Notes: a model not told the origin generated them from the letters alone. DNA of 64,000 bases from Microbacterium sp. BR1 (GCF_002812725.1 NZ_NMUN01000002.1:310001-374000); one strand, 5' to 3'; counted from the stretch's first letter, positions 53,533 through 63,862 are shown. A program made the numbers and translations.

Positions 53533-53662
53533 CTCCGGCTCTCGACCCTCATCCGTCGGACCGCGGGGACGAATCTCGGCGGCTGCGGCTGCGGCTGTGC
53601 CGTGGCGGTCGATCCGGAGCAAGGGGGTGTCGGATGTCCCGACCCCACCCTAGGGTCGGACC

Positions 53663-54694
53663 ATGGCGAGCGAACGCATCACCCTGACCGTGCCCGGGTC
53701 CGGCAGCACACCCGACCGCGAGGTGGGACTGTCGAGCCCCAATCGCGTGCTCTGGCCCGAGGTCGGCATCACCAAGCACGAGCTCGCCGAATACATGATC
53801 GCGGTGTCGGTGCCGTTCCTCGCGGCGAACGGCGACCGGCCGGTCTCGCTCGAGCGGTATCCCGACTCGGTCGCGGGCGAGAGCTTCTTCTCGAAGAACC
53901 CGCCCAAGGGTGCGCCCGACTACGTCCGATCCGTCAGCGTGACGTACAACAGCGGCCGCAGGCATCCACAGCTCGTCCTCACCGAGACGGCCGCTGTGTT
54001 GTGGGCGGTGCAGATGAACACGATCGTCTTCCACCCGTGGGCCTCGCTCGCCGTCGATACCGACAATCCGGTCGAGTTGCGGATCGACCTCGACCCGCAG
54101 CCGGGCACCGACTTCGCCGATGCGGTCGTTGCGGCGCACGGCCTGCGCGAGGTGTTACGTGAGGCCGGGCTCGAGCCGTGGATCAAGACCAGTGGCAATC
54201 GCGGCCTGCACGTCTTCTGCCCGATCGAGCCGACGCACGAATTCCTCGACGTACGGCACGCCGTGATCGCTGCCGCGCGCGAGTTGGAGCGACGGATGCC
54301 CGACCGGGTCACGACGAATTGGTGGAAGGAAGAGCGGGGCGAGCGGATCTTCGTCGACTTCAACCAGGCCAACCGCGACCGCACGATGGCGGGCGCGTAC
54401 AGTCCGCGGGCCCTCGCGACCGCGACGGTTTCTACACCCGTGACCTGGGAAGAGCTCGACGATGTCGACCCGGCATCCTTCACGGTCCGATCGATCCCCG
54501 AGCGTCTCGCCGCGACCGGGGACCCGTGGGCCGGGCTGCTCGATGAGCGCGGACGCATCGACACGCTGCTCGAGTGGTGGCAGCGCGACCTGAATGCGGG
54601 ACTCGGCGAACTGCCGTTCCCACCCGAGTTCCCGAAGATGCCGGGCGAGCCCCCGCGGGTGCAACCGAGTCGCGCCCGCAAGCCCGACGCCTGA
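53663..54694 (+). CDS. LigD-type polymerase/primase for non-homologous end joining
   Basis: 343 residues of the archaeo-eukaryotic primase fold seen in the polymerase domain of LigD. Signatures: SSPNRVLWPEVGITKHELAE, RPVSLERYPDSVAGESFFSK, ELRIDLDPQPGTDFADAVVA (catalytic DLD), KTSGNRGLHVFCPIEP and FVDFNQANRDRTMAGAYSPR. It fills gaps at broken ends with ribonucleotides. Here it is a stand-alone protein, with the ligase in a separate convergent gene. No Ku gene is in view. Confidence 0.93.
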   Translation: MASERITLTVPGSGSTPDREVGLSSPNRVLWPEVGITKHELAEYMIAVSVPFLAANGDRPVSLERYPDSVAGESFFSKNPPKGAPDYVRSVSVTYNSGRRHPQLVLTETAAVLWAVQMNTIVFHPWASLAVDTDNPVELRIDLDPQPGTDFADAVVAAHGLREVLREAGLEPWIKTSGNRGLHVFCPIEPTHEFLDVRHAVIAAARELERRMPDRVTTNWWKEERGERIFVDFNQANRDRTMAGAYSPRALATATVSTPVTWEELDDVDPASFTVRSIPERLAATGDPWAGLLDERGRIDTLLEWWQRDLNAGLGELPFPPEFPKMPGEPPRVQPSRARKPDA

Positions 54695-54752
54695 GCGGGC
54701 GGTTCGTCTCGTCGCTGCGTTCCTCGCTCAACGACGGCGGCCAAGCACACGC

Positions 54753-54823
54753 GCCGAGACACCCATCGTGCAGCGAAACACCCCGTGACGAGGGGGGTCT
54801 CGTCGCAAGAGGGGTGTCTCGGC
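54753..54823. terminator. Bidirectional terminator-like inverted repeat between end-joining genes
   Basis: GCCGAGACACCC (54753-54764) and GGGTGTCTCGGC (54812-54823) are perfect complements, with additional internal pairing (CACCCC with GGGGGG). It lies between two convergent genes. Confidence 0.65.
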
Positions 54824-54852
54824 TGCAGGACCCGGCTTCGGGGTGAGCCGCG

Positions 54853-55884
54853 TCAGGTCAGCACGCGGCCCAGGTCGTACGCCGAGACCTGCTCGAGCTG
54901 GTCGAAGCGACAGGATGCCGGATCCCGGTCGGGACGCCAGCGCTCGAACTGCACGGTGTGCCGGAACCGCATGCCCTCGAGCTGGTCGTACCGCACCTCG
55001 AGCACGCGCTCGGGTCGGAGTCGCACGAACGAGACATCCTTCGACGCCGAAAAACGCGACCGGTCCGTCTCTCCGGTGACGGCCTCCCCGATGTCGTCGC
55101 GCTCGACGAGCGGGGCGAGCTCGTCGACCAGCTCCAGCCGCCGCTTGTCGCTCCAGGCCGCGACCCCACCCACGCCCCGCAGAATCCCCGACGAATCGTA
55201 GAGCCCGACCAGCAGTGAACCAACGCCCCGGCCGCTCTTGTGGATCCGGTATCCGAGGGCCACGACATCCGCCGTGCGCGCGTGTTTGATCTTCAGCATG
55301 GTGCGTTTGCCGGGAGAGTACGGCTGGTCGAGCGGCTTCGCCACGACACCGTCGAGCCCCGCGCCCTCGAACTCGTCGAGCCATCGGCGGGCGAGCGCGG
55401 CATCCGTCGTCGTGCGCGTCAGGTGGATCGGATGCGGCACCCCGGCCAGCACGGTCTCGAGTCGTGCGCGCCGCTCGGCGAAGGGCGCCTCCAGCAGCGG
55501 CTCGCCGCCGACGGCGAGCAGGTCGAAGGCGATCAGCATCGCCGGCGTCTCGGCGGCGAGGCGCTGAACGCGTGAGTCGGCGGGGTGGATGCGCTGAGAC
55601 AGGGTCTCCCAATCGAGGCGCTGCGATCCCTCGGGGCCGACAGCCACGACGATCTCGCCGTCGAGCACGCACGGCTCGGGCAGCAGCCGGGCGAGGGCCT
55701 CGACGAGCTCGGGAAAATACCGTGTCAGTGGCTTCGCGCCGCGCGACCCGAGCTCGACGGATTCCCCGTCCCACGACGCGATGACCCGAAAGCCATCCCA
55801 TTTCGGCTCGAAGCTCAGCCCCTCACGGTCCGGGATAGCGGGCACGGCCTTGGCGAGCATCGGTGCGGGGATGTCGTGCGCCAT
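54853..55884 (-). CDS. ATP-dependent DNA ligase (LigC/LigD ligase-domain type)
   Basis: 343 residues from MAHDIPAP; an ATG three codons earlier is possible. The adenylation site is SFEPKWDGFRVIA (KxDG), with ELGSRGAKPLTRYFPELVEA, VLDGEIVV and GVVAKPLDQPYSPGKRTMLK, where the last Lys belongs to motif V. The OB-fold domain follows with SRFSASKDVSFVRLRPERVL. It seals nicks in the end-joining pathway, together with the polymerase convergent to it. Confidence 0.93.
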   Translation of the reverse strand: MAHDIPAPMLAKAVPAIPDREGLSFEPKWDGFRVIASWDGESVELGSRGAKPLTRYFPELVEALARLLPEPCVLDGEIVVAVGPEGSQRLDWETLSQRIHPADSRVQRLAAETPAMLIAFDLLAVGGEPLLEAPFAERRARLETVLAGVPHPIHLTRTTTDAALARRWLDEFEGAGLDGVVAKPLDQPYSPGKRTMLKIKHARTADVVALGYRIHKSGRGVGSLLVGLYDSSGILRGVGGVAAWSDKRRLELVDELAPLVERDDIGEAVTGETDRSRFSASKDVSFVRLRPERVLEVRYDQLEGMRFRHTVQFERWRPDRDPASCRFDQLEQVSAYDLGRVLT

Positions 55885-55941
55885 GGGTCCCATCCTGACG
55901 TTCGCGCGAGTGCGGGTCGAGGCATCCGTCCGCCGGGGCGG

Positions 55942-57093
55942 CTAGACGGCCTCGGAGCGTTTCTGACGCGCCCAGCGAGCGGGCTTGTCGGGGCCGTCCC
56001 ACACCTGGATCGCCCCCCACGCGACGGCCGTGATCGGCACCGCGAGCACAGCACCGAGCACCCCGCCGAGCACGGTTCCGATGGTCAGGGCGATGAGGAC
56101 GACGAAGGCGTGCAGTTTGAGCGTCCGGCCCATGAGCACGGGCTGGAGGAAGTTGCCCTCGAGCTGGTTCACGGCGACGACGATCGCGACGACGATCAGG
56201 GCGTTGATGAGGCCGTTGGAGACCAGAGCCACGAGGGCGGCGAGGATCCCGGCCAGGGTCGCACCGACGATCGGGATGAACGCGAGCAGGAACACCAGGA
56301 CGGCGAGCGGGAGCGCGAGGGGCACCTGCAGGATCCAGAGGCCGACGCCGATGCCGACGGCGTCCACGAACGCGACGGCCGCGGTTCCGCGCACGTAGGA
56401 GCCGAGCGTGGTCACCGTCTTGTCGCCGATCCGGCGTGCGCGGGCGTAGTGCTCGCCGCGGAAGGGGCGCAGCACGAACTCCCAGAGCTGCGGCCCGTCC
56501 TTCAGGAAGAAGAAGAGCACGACGACGAGCAGCACGAACCCGGTGATGAAGCTCGCGACGGCGCTCACCCCGGCCAGCGCACCCGATCCGAACTGCGCGC
56601 TCGTGACGAAGTCGGTCGCGGTGGCGATCCACTCGTCGATCTGCGCCTGATCGAACTCGAACGGCAGCGTGCCGATCCACGCCAGGACGTCTTGCAGGCC
56701 GTCCTGCGCCTGGCTGTAGAGCGAGTCCCACTGGTCGCGCACGGCCCACACGATGAGCCATCCGATGCCGCCCAGCACGACGACGATCGTCAGCAGCGTG
56801 ATCAGGGTCGCGAGGACCGAGGGCACGCCGCGCGTGCGCATCGCCCGCATGATCGGGTTGAAGGCGGACGCCAGGATCAGCGCGAGCACCACCGGAATCG
56901 TCACGAGCGTCAGCTGCTGGATTCCCCAGATGACGCCGATCACCACGACCAGGACGACGATGATCTGCACCGCGCGGATGGCGAGCCGACCGAACCCGTC
57001 GGACCACAGGCTGACGGGGGTCGCGATCTCGTCGAGCACGCCCGGTGTTTCCGGCCGTTCGGGTGCGGGTGTGTGGCGGCCGAAGAGTCCCAT
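55942..57093 (-). CDS. AI-2E-family transporter
   Basis: 383 residues from MGLFGRHT (ATG 57093); the upstream in-frame stretch is not protein-like. Eight or so membrane segments, including IIVVLVVVIGVIWGIQQLTL at the start and the paired C-terminal re-entrant motif VFLLAFIPIVGATLAGILAA. NQLEGNFLQPVLMGRTLKLH is the family signature. Substrates are uncertain; the family includes TqsA and Na+/H+ antiporters. Confidence 0.9.
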   Translation of the reverse strand: MGLFGRHTPAPERPETPGVLDEIATPVSLWSDGFGRLAIRAVQIIVVLVVVIGVIWGIQQLTLVTIPVVLALILASAFNPIMRAMRTRGVPSVLATLITLLTIVVVLGGIGWLIVWAVRDQWDSLYSQAQDGLQDVLAWIGTLPFEFDQAQIDEWIATATDFVTSAQFGSGALAGVSAVASFITGFVLLVVVLFFFLKDGPQLWEFVLRPFRGEHYARARRIGDKTVTTLGSYVRGTAAVAFVDAVGIGVGLWILQVPLALPLAVLVFLLAFIPIVGATLAGILAALVALVSNGLINALIVVAIVVAVNQLEGNFLQPVLMGRTLKLHAFVVLIALTIGTVLGGVLGAVLAVPITAVAWGAIQVWDGPDKPARWARQKRSEAV

Positions 57094-57171
57094 GGCACGA
57101 AGGTATAACGGGATCAGAGGTTTTTCCGGCCCTTGCGCGGTGGGGCACGACATGCTTAGCCGCGCCATCGG

Positions 57172-57187
57172 ATACCCTATGGGGTAT
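57172..57187. promoter_or_regulatory. CsoR-family-like operator with embedded -10 of the thioredoxin operon
   Basis: ATACCCTATGGGGTAT is a near-perfect palindrome of the CsoR type (TACCC...GGGTA). The adjoining TATAAT at 57185 is a consensus -10, 8 bases before the ATG. Binding would block transcription. Confidence 0.7.
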
Positions 57188-57197
57188 AATTGGGCCT

Positions 57198-57581
57198 ATG
57201 GCGACGACAGAGATCACCCTCGACAACCTCGAACAGACCGTATCCGGCGAGGGAATCGTGCTGCTGGACTTCTGGGCCGAGTGGTGCGGCCCCTGCCGGA
57301 TGTTCGGTCCGGTCTTCGAGAAGGCTTCCGAGCAGCACTCCGACATCGTCTTCGGCAAGATCGACACCGAGGCCGAGCGGCAGCTCGCGGCCGGATTCAA
57401 CATCACCTCGATCCCCACCCTGATGGCCTTCCGCGACGGCATCATCGTGTTCGCGCAGCCCGGGGCGCTGGCCGCCCCTCAGCTGCAGCAGCTGATCGAC
57501 GGGGTTCGGTCGCTCGACATGGACGACGTGCGCGCGCAGATCGCCGCACAGAAGTCGGCGGCGCCGCGGGACGCTGAATGA
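57198..57581 (+). CDS. Thioredoxin
   Basis: 127 residues. The redox site WAEWCGPCRM is canonical, with FNITSIPTLMAFRDG (cis-Pro) later. Reduces disulfides in the cytoplasm. The promoter is overlapped by a CsoR-like palindrome, which suggests induction by copper or reactive sulfur rather than housekeeping expression. The stop overlaps the following gene (ATGA). No thioredoxin reductase is nearby. Confidence 0.93.
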   Translation: MATTEITLDNLEQTVSGEGIVLLDFWAEWCGPCRMFGPVFEKASEQHSDIVFGKIDTEAERQLAAGFNITSIPTLMAFRDGIIVFAQPGALAAPQLQQLIDGVRSLDMDDVRAQIAAQKSAAPRDAE

Positions 57582-57901
57582 CGGCGGATGCGGGCACCTC
57601 TGCGTCCCCGGACGCGACTCGGCGCGCACCACGCTGTGCGGTGACGCGCGGTGAACGCGTGGGTCGTGCCGCCGCGTCCATCTTCGTCGGCGCCTTCTCG
57701 CTGAGCATGCTCGACAACCCCTGGTGCGCGATTCCGGCCGGGGCGTGTGCCGTGCTGCTCATGGTCGGTGCGATCACGGGCGGGTGCCCGAGCGATCTGC
57801 TCCGTCCGCGGGAGGCGATGCGCGTGACGAACGCCTCCACCGTGCCCGACCATCCCGTGCCCGACTATCCCGTGGCTCCGGACCCCGTACGACTGCGCTG
57901 A
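57578..57901 (+). CDS. DUF2892-like small membrane protein
   Basis: 107 residues. ERVGRAAASIFVGAFSLSML and PAGACAVLLMVGAITGGCPS form two hydrophobic segments, as in the DUF2892 domain of YgaP-type and related proteins. The CPSDLL end of the second is typical. It is co-transcribed with thioredoxin. A role in sulfur or metal stress is plausible from the operator upstream. C-terminal tail is Pro-rich. Confidence 0.72.
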   Translation: MTADAGTSASPDATRRAPRCAVTRGERVGRAAASIFVGAFSLSMLDNPWCAIPAGACAVLLMVGAITGGCPSDLLRPREAMRVTNASTVPDHPVPDYPVAPDPVRLR

Positions 57902-57914
57902 GGCCCCGAACCGG

Positions 57915-59198
57915 TCAGACGAAGGCGCTCATTCCCGTGATGTCGCGCCCGATGAGCAGGGCCTGGATCGACTCCGTGCCCTCGTACGTGTGGATCGCCT
58001 CGATGTCGGCCAGATGCTGCATCACGACGTTCTCGAGCAGGATCCCGTTGCCACCGAGCAGGTCCCGCGCGGTCGACGCGACGCGGCGCGCGGCGCGGGT
58101 GTTGTGGAATTTCGCGAGTGACGCCTGCGTGGGACGAAGGGCGCCGGATGCCTCGAGATCGGCCAGGTATCGGCAGTAGAGCTGCATCGCGGTCAGTTCG
58201 TCGAGCATCTGCGTCAGGCGTTCCTGCACCATCTGGAACTTCGCGAGCGGCTTGCCGAACTGCATGCGCTGCAGGGAATACGACAGTGCGGCTTCGTAGC
58301 ACGCGGTCGCGTGCCCGAGCGCCGACCACGCGACGCCCGAGCGCGTCGCGTACAGGACGGTCGATGCATCCTTGAAGCTCTTCGCGCCGGGCAGCACCGC
58401 GTCGATCGGCAGGCGCACGTCGTCGAGCGTGATGTGAGCCTGATGGATGCCACGCAGCGACGCCTTACCGAGGATCGGGGTGCCGCTGTACCCCGCACGA
58501 TCCTGCTCGACGAGGAAACAACGGACGGCGCCGTGCTCGGGAGCATCCGGATCGTCCACCCGCGCCCAGACGAACGTGATGCCGCCCGATGCGCCGTTGC
58601 CGATCCACTTCTTCGTGCCGCGGAGCACCCATTCTTCGGTGCCATCCGCGGCGGTCTCGCGGCGCGCCGTCGTCTCGAGTGAGACGGAGTCGGACCCGTG
58701 GTCGGGCTCCGTCAGCGCGAAGGCGCCGAGGGTCTCGACGGTCGCGAGGGGGCGCAGCCACCGGGCCTGCTGGTCGGGGCTGCCGAAGAGCGCGAGCGTT
58801 CGGAGCGCGAGGCCGCCCTGCACGGCGAGGATCGTCCCGAGTGACCCGTCTCCGCGAGAGAGCTCCATGTTGATCAGGCCCGCCGCCAGCGGCGAGAAGT
58901 GCGTGACGCCGGGGTGGTCGACGCCGTCACCCGTGAGGTCGAGCTCGCCGATGCGCCGCGCGACCTCGAGGGGGTATTCGGCGCGGTCCCAGGCCGCGCG
59001 CATCGTGGGTGCGACCTCGTCGACGAGCGTCTTCGCACGATCCCACGCGGCGCGATCCGCGGGTGGGATGTCCGCGAACACCGCGTAGTAGTCGGTGTCG
59101 AGGCGCTGCGTGACGTCGTAGTGCGTGACGCGCTCGCCGGGAAACGTCACGTCGTCGTGTGAGGCATCGGTTGCGGCGGTGGGTGCGGTGCTGCTCAT
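57915..59198 (-). CDS. Acyl-CoA dehydrogenase (glutaryl-CoA dehydrogenase-like)
   Basis: 427 residues from MSSTAPTA (ATG 59198). FAD-dependent family: LGAFALTEPDHGSDSVSLET, GTKKWIGNGASGGITFVWAR, RMQFGKPLAKFQMVQERLTQ and LLGGNGILLENVVMQHLADI. The catalytic Glu is in the YEGTESIQALLIGRDITG segment. It resembles the glutaryl-CoA group more than medium-chain enzymes, but the substrate is not certain. Next to a TetR regulator, divergently placed on the same strand. Confidence 0.88.
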   Translation of the reverse strand: MSSTAPTAATDASHDDVTFPGERVTHYDVTQRLDTDYYAVFADIPPADRAAWDRAKTLVDEVAPTMRAAWDRAEYPLEVARRIGELDLTGDGVDHPGVTHFSPLAAGLINMELSRGDGSLGTILAVQGGLALRTLALFGSPDQQARWLRPLATVETLGAFALTEPDHGSDSVSLETTARRETAADGTEEWVLRGTKKWIGNGASGGITFVWARVDDPDAPEHGAVRCFLVEQDRAGYSGTPILGKASLRGIHQAHITLDDVRLPIDAVLPGAKSFKDASTVLYATRSGVAWSALGHATACYEAALSYSLQRMQFGKPLAKFQMVQERLTQMLDELTAMQLYCRYLADLEASGALRPTQASLAKFHNTRAARRVASTARDLLGGNGILLENVVMQHLADIEAIHTYEGTESIQALLIGRDITGMSAFV

Positions 59199-59267
59199 GC
59201 GGACAAAGCTACTCCTGAGGCATCCGGTTTCACCACTCGCGGGACGCAGTTCCACATCCCGAACGGG

Positions 59268-59939
59268 TCAGTCGAGGGACGTACGGATGCGCCGCGCCAC
59301 CTCTGCCGCCGGTGTCGCGCGGGGGAACACCGCGATCACGACGTCGTCTGCCGCGGCGGGCACCGGATCGGGATGCACGCCGTACCGGCGCAGAGCGCCA
59401 TCGAGAGCGTCCTGCAGGTCCGACAGCGGCACGCGCCTGGTGCCGCGCAGCAGCCGGCGCAGCACGTGATTGTGCAGTGCCGTGACGAGTGCCGCGAACC
59501 CGACCGCGTCGAGCGGATCGATTCCGGGCAGCGCCGAGCGCAGGTACTCGTCGAACAACCGCTCGTAGCGGAAGACCGTCACGATCTCGCGATCGCGAAG
59601 TGCCGGAACACGCCGCACGATTTCGTAGCGGCGGCGCGCGACCTTCGGGTCGTTCGCGAAGTGCCGGAACACGCGCTGAGAGGCCTCGCACACGGCGACC
59701 CACGGATTGTCGTGGCCGAGCTCGAGCCAGGTGCGCAGGTCCGCGAGCAGCTCCTCGTGATCCGCGAAGACGACGTCTTCCTTGCCGCCGAACTGGCGGA
59801 AGAAGGTGCTGCGCGAGACCCCCGCGGCCCGCGCGATCTGCTCGACGGACGTCGCTTCGAACCCCTGCTGGGCGAAGAGTTCGAGGGCCGCGGCGACGAC
59901 GACGGTGCGCGCGGCGGACGGTGACGGTGTCTCGCTCAT
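59268..59939 (-). CDS. TetR-family transcriptional regulator
   Basis: 223 residues. N-terminal helix-turn-helix: VVAAALELFAQQGFEATSVE, QIARAAGVSRSTFFRQFGGK. The C-terminal ligand domain is unassigned. It lies about 70 bases upstream of, and on the same strand as, the acyl-CoA dehydrogenase gene and probably controls it, the divergent oxidoreductase, or both. Confidence 0.9.
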   Translation of the reverse strand: MSETPSPSAARTVVVAAALELFAQQGFEATSVEQIARAAGVSRSTFFRQFGGKEDVVFADHEELLADLRTWLELGHDNPWVAVCEASQRVFRHFANDPKVARRRYEIVRRVPALRDREIVTVFRYERLFDEYLRSALPGIDPLDAVGFAALVTALHNHVLRRLLRGTRRVPLSDLQDALDGALRRYGVHPDPVPAAADDVVIAVFPRATPAAEVARRIRTSLD

Positions 59940-60102
59940 GTCGACAGAAGCCTAGACCCGCGCGCCCGGGCTCCCGGGCGCGGGGGAGCCCGGCGCCGGA
60001 TCCCCGGCCATTCGGTGATCCAGCAGCCGTCAGGAACGGCCCGCCCGCCGGAGCGCTGTCAACCCCGTTGATCGATCCCGAGTGCCGAGGTCTGCTGGTG
60101 TC

Positions 60103-61671
60103 ATGCCCCCACTCTGGAAGCTCGATCGTGCAGCACCGTCTCTCTCCGTCCCGTTCAGTCCCGCTCGGCACGAGGTCGTGATCGTCGGGGCCGGTATCAC
60201 GGGGCTCGCGACCGGGGTCATGCTGGCGACCCTCGGGCGTGACGTCGCGATCGTCGAGGCGGGCGAGATCGCGGAGCTCACGACCGGGTCGAACACGGGC
60301 AAGGTCTCGCTGCTGCAGGGCAGCACGCTCTCCACGCTGCGTCGCCATCATTCCGCGTCGCTGGTGCGTGCCTACGCCGACGCGAATCGCGCGGGCGCGG
60401 AGTGGCTCGCCGGATTCGCGGAGGATGCCGGTGTGAGCACGACAACACGGACGGCGTACTCCTATACGCCCTCTGACTCGGGCCTCGATATCGTCGAGGC
60501 CGAGATCTCAGCGGGGCGAGAGGCCGGTCTCGATGTCCGCCGCGCAGACGAGGCGGAGCTGGCGACGCCGTTCCCCGCCCTGGCTGCCGCGGCCCTCGAC
60601 GGCCAACTCGCGATCGACCCGGTCGAGCTCGCCGATGCACTCGCCCGGGTCTTCGTCGCGGCCGGCGGCACCCTGCATACGGGCACGCGCGTGCGGGGGG
60701 TGCACGCGGTTCCCGAAGCCCTCGTACGGACGGATGCGGGGGCTCTCCGCGCCGATCGGATCGTGCTCGCGACCGGCACGGCGATCATGGACCGCGGGCT
60801 CACGTTCGCCAAGACCCGCGGCCTGCGATCGCACTGCGTCGCGTTCGCGTTCGACGGCGAGGTCCCGGACGGCATGTTCCTCTCGGTCGACGGACCCGCG
60901 CGGTCGGTGCGCTCCGTGGCGTCCGGTGACGGGCCCGCGGGCATCGCCCGCCTGATCGTCGGCGGCAACGGACATCCGGTCGGACGATCGATCTCGGATG
61001 CGTCCGAGATCGACGAACTCGTCGCGTGGACGCACGAGCACTTCCCGGGTGCCCGCGAGGTCGCGCGGTGGTCGGCGCAGGACTACGAATCGCACAACCT
61101 CGTGCCGTTCGTCGGGGTCATGCCGCGCACGCTCGGCCGCGTGCGGTTCGCGACGGGTTACGCGAAGTGGGGACTGACGAACGGGCCGGCCGCCGCGATC
61201 CGTCTCACCTCCGAGATCATGCGCGTGCCGTTTCGCGAGCGTCCGTCCTGGATGATCGCGCTCGGTACCCGACTCACGGTTCCGGCCGACCTGGCCCGGG
61301 GCGCGCGCGAGAACGCGCTCGTCGGGGCGGAGGCGGCGAAGGGGTGGTTGCGCGCCGAGTGCACCGCCGTGCCCGTGCCGCGCCCCGCCGAAGGCTGTGG
61401 GGTGGTGGCGCAGCGTGCGGGTCACCCGGTCGCCGTGTCGAGTGTCGACGGACAGACCCGGGCGGTCAGCGCCGTCTGCTCCCACCTGGGTGGGGTCGTC
61501 GCATGGAACGATGCGGACCGCACCTGGGATTGTCCTCTGCACGCCTCGCGATTCGCCCCCGACGGCACACGGATCGAGGGGCCTGCGATCGACGACCTCA
61601 CTCCGCTCGGGGCTTCGGGCGACGGGGCGGCGGGCGGGAGCCCCGCGGACACCGCGCATTCGACCAAGTAG
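60103..61671 (+). CDS. FAD-dependent oxidoreductase with C-terminal Rieske domain
   Basis: 522 residues from MPPLWKLD (ATG 60103). The DAO-type FAD domain starts [20 protein letters not shown] and ends with [20 protein letters not shown]. The C-terminal 90 residues carry a Rieske [2Fe-2S] site: [13 protein letters not shown] and [16 protein letters not shown] (CxH...CxxH). It moves electrons to or from an unknown substrate. This fusion is common in actinobacteria and has no established reaction. Confidence 0.9.
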   Translation: MPPLWKLDRAAPSLSVPFSPARHEVVIVGAGITGLATGVMLATLGRDVAIVEAGEIAELTTGSNTGKVSLLQGSTLSTLRRHHSASLVRAYADANRAGAEWLAGFAEDAGVSTTTRTAYSYTPSDSGLDIVEAEISAGREAGLDVRRADEAELATPFPALAAAALDGQLAIDPVELADALARVFVAAGGTLHTGTRVRGVHAVPEALVRTDAGALRADRIVLATGTAIMDRGLTFAKTRGLRSHCVAFAFDGEVPDGMFLSVDGPARSVRSVASGDGPAGIARLIVGGNGHPVGRSISDASEIDELVAWTHEHFPGAREVARWSAQDYESHNLVPFVGVMPRTLGRVRFATGYAKWGLTNGPAAAIRLTSEIMRVPFRERPSWMIALGTRLTVPADLARGARENALVGAEAAKGWLRAECTAVPVPRPAEGCGVVAQRAGHPVAVSSVDGQTRAVSAVCSHLGGVVAWNDADRTWDCPLHASRFAPDGTRIEGPAIDDLTPLGASGDGAAGGSPADTAHSTK

Positions 61672-61695
61672 TAGGCTCGTTGATTGGTCGATATC

Positions 61696-61709
61696 TCTCG
61701 ACATCAAGA
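61696..61709. promoter_or_regulatory. Imperfect palindrome upstream of sucC
   Basis: TCTCGACATCAAGA is symmetric if C/T and A/G are allowed to pair across (TCTYGAYRTCRAGA). It lies 47 bases before the sucC start and may be an operator for TCA-cycle control. Confidence 0.45.
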
Positions 61710-61756
61710 CTCTTTTTCGAAGAATTCCCCCCGGCGCGACAGCGAAGGACTGCAAC

Positions 61757-62920
61757 GTGGATCTTTACGAGTACCAGGCACGTGACCTATTCGAGAAATA
61801 CGAGGTGCCGGTTCTCGCGGGCATCATCGCCGACACCGCCGAAGAGGCGAAGGCGGCCGCCGAGAAGATCGGTGGCGTCGTCGTCGTCAAGGCCCAGGTC
61901 AAGGTCGGCGGCCGAGGCAAGGCCGGCGGCGTGAAGGTCGCCAAGACCCCCGAAGAGGCGTACGAGGCTGCACAGCAGATCCTCGGCCTCGACATCAAAG
62001 GCCATGTCGTCAAGCGCGTCATGGTCGCGGCCGGCGCCCGCATCGCCACCGAGTACTACTTCTCGGTGCTGCTCGACCGCGCCAACCGCTCGTACCTGAG
62101 CCTCGCGAGCGTCGAGGGCGGCATGGAGATCGAGCAGCTCGCCGTAGAGAAGCCCGAGGCCCTGGCCCGCATCGAGGTCAACCCGCTCACGGGCATCGAC
62201 GCCGCGAAGGCGCTCGAGATCGCGCAGGCGGCCGGCTTCGACGCCGAGCTCGGCCCGAAGGTCGCCGACGTGTTCGTGAAGCTCTACGACGTCTACAAGG
62301 GTGAGGACGCCACGCTCGTCGAGGTCAACCCGCTCGTGCTCACGGAAGAGGGCGACATCATCGCGCTCGACGGCAAGGTCTCGCTCGACGAGAACGCCGC
62401 GTTCCGGCACCCCGACCACGAGGCGCTCGAAGACAAGGACGCCGCCGACCCGCTCGAGGCGAAGGCCAAGGAGAACGACCTCAACTACGTCAAGCTCGAC
62501 GGCCAGGTCGGAATCATCGGCAACGGCGCCGGGCTCGTCATGTCGACCCTCGACGTCGTCGCCTACGCGGGCGAGGCACACGGCGGCGTGACCCCGGCCA
62601 ACTTCCTCGACATCGGCGGCGGAGCATCCGCGGCCGTCATGGCTGCAGGCCTCGACGTCATCCTCGGCGACCCGCAGGTCAAGAGCGTCTTCGTCAACGT
62701 CTTCGGCGGCATCACCGCGTGCGACGCGGTCGCCAACGGCATCGTCGGCGCGCTCGACACCCTCGGCGCCACGGCCTCGAAGCCGCTCGTCGTGCGCCTC
62801 GACGGCAACCGCGTCGAGGAGGGCCGCGCGATCCTGCGCGAGTATGCCCACCCGCTGGTGACCCTGGCCGAGACGATGGACGAGGGCGCCGACAAGGCCG
62901 CCGAACTCGCCAACGCCTGA
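61757..62920 (+). CDS. sucC: Succinyl-CoA synthetase beta subunit
   Basis: 387 residues from a GTG. ATP-grasp domain: [40 protein letters not shown], then [20 protein letters not shown], with the C-terminal ligase domain [20 protein letters not shown] and [20 protein letters not shown]. Makes succinate and nucleoside triphosphate from succinyl-CoA in the TCA cycle. sucD follows after 28 bases. Confidence 0.96.
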   Translation: MDLYEYQARDLFEKYEVPVLAGIIADTAEEAKAAAEKIGGVVVVKAQVKVGGRGKAGGVKVAKTPEEAYEAAQQILGLDIKGHVVKRVMVAAGARIATEYYFSVLLDRANRSYLSLASVEGGMEIEQLAVEKPEALARIEVNPLTGIDAAKALEIAQAAGFDAELGPKVADVFVKLYDVYKGEDATLVEVNPLVLTEEGDIIALDGKVSLDENAAFRHPDHEALEDKDAADPLEAKAKENDLNYVKLDGQVGIIGNGAGLVMSTLDVVAYAGEAHGGVTPANFLDIGGGASAAVMAAGLDVILGDPQVKSVFVNVFGGITACDAVANGIVGALDTLGATASKPLVVRLDGNRVEEGRAILREYAHPLVTLAETMDEGADKAAELANA

Positions 62921-62948
62921 CTCATCCGGATCAAAGGACTGTAGAGAA

Positions 62949-63851
62949 ATGTCGATCTTCCTCAACAAGGACTCCAAGGTCATCGTCCAGGGCATCACCG
63001 GCGGCGAGGGCACCAAACACACGGCGCTCATGCTGAAGGCCGGCACCCAGGTCGTCGGGGGCGTCAACGCCCGCAAGGCCGGCACGACGGTTTCGCACAC
63101 GGATGCCTCGGGCAACTCCGTCGAACTGCCCGTCTTCGCTTCGGTCAGCGAGGCCATGGCCGCGACCGGCGCAGACGTCTCGATCGCCTTCGTCCCCGCG
63201 GCCTTCACGAAGGACGCGATGCTCGAGGCCATCGACGCCGAGATCCCGTTGCTCGTCGTGATCACCGAGGGCGTGCCCGTCGGCGACAGCGCCGAGGCGT
63301 GGGCCTACGCCCAGAGCAAGGGCAACGCGACACGCATCATCGGTCCGAACTGCCCCGGCATCATCACGCCCGGCGAGGCACTGGTCGGCATCACGCCCGC
63401 CAACATCACCGACAAGGGCCCGATCGGCCTCGTGTCGAAGTCGGGCACCCTGACGTATCAGATGATGTTCGAGCTGCGCGACCTGGGCTTCTCGACCGCG
63501 ATCGGCATCGGTGGCGACCCCATCATCGGCACGACGCACATCGACGCGCTCGCGGCTTTCGAGGCCGACCCCGAGACGAAGGCGATCGTCATGATCGGCG
63601 AGATCGGCGGCGACGCCGAGGAGCGCGCTGCCGACTACATCAAGGCTCACGTCACGAAGCCGGTTGTCGGCTATGTCGCCGGCTTCACGGCCCCCGAGGG
63701 CAAGACGATGGGCCACGCCGGCGCGATCGTGTCTGGCTCGGCGGGCACGGCTCAGGCCAAGAAGGAGGCGCTCGAGGCGGCCGGGGTCAAGGTCGGCAAG
63801 ACGCCGAGCGAGACCGCCGCGCTCATGCGCGAGGTCATCGAGGCGCTCTAA
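62949..63851 (+). CDS. sucD: Succinyl-CoA synthetase alpha subunit
   Basis: 300 residues. CoA-binding domain: [33 protein letters not shown], then the ligase part with [40 protein letters not shown] and the phospho-His loop [20 protein letters not shown]. Forms the heterodimer or tetramer with SucC. Complete; the operon ends at the hairpin just after it. Confidence 0.97.
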   Translation: MSIFLNKDSKVIVQGITGGEGTKHTALMLKAGTQVVGGVNARKAGTTVSHTDASGNSVELPVFASVSEAMAATGADVSIAFVPAAFTKDAMLEAIDAEIPLLVVITEGVPVGDSAEAWAYAQSKGNATRIIGPNCPGIITPGEALVGITPANITDKGPIGLVSKSGTLTYQMMFELRDLGFSTAIGIGGDPIIGTTHIDALAAFEADPETKAIVMIGEIGGDAEERAADYIKAHVTKPVVGYVAGFTAPEGKTMGHAGAIVSGSAGTAQAKKEALEAAGVKVGKTPSETAALMREVIEAL

Positions 63852-63862
63852 CACGCGCACGA

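Noticed and set aside
51871..53622. 583-codon minus-strand open frame over the SseB-like gene
   Set aside because: Arg/Gly-rich composition and no family features; antisense of real genes.
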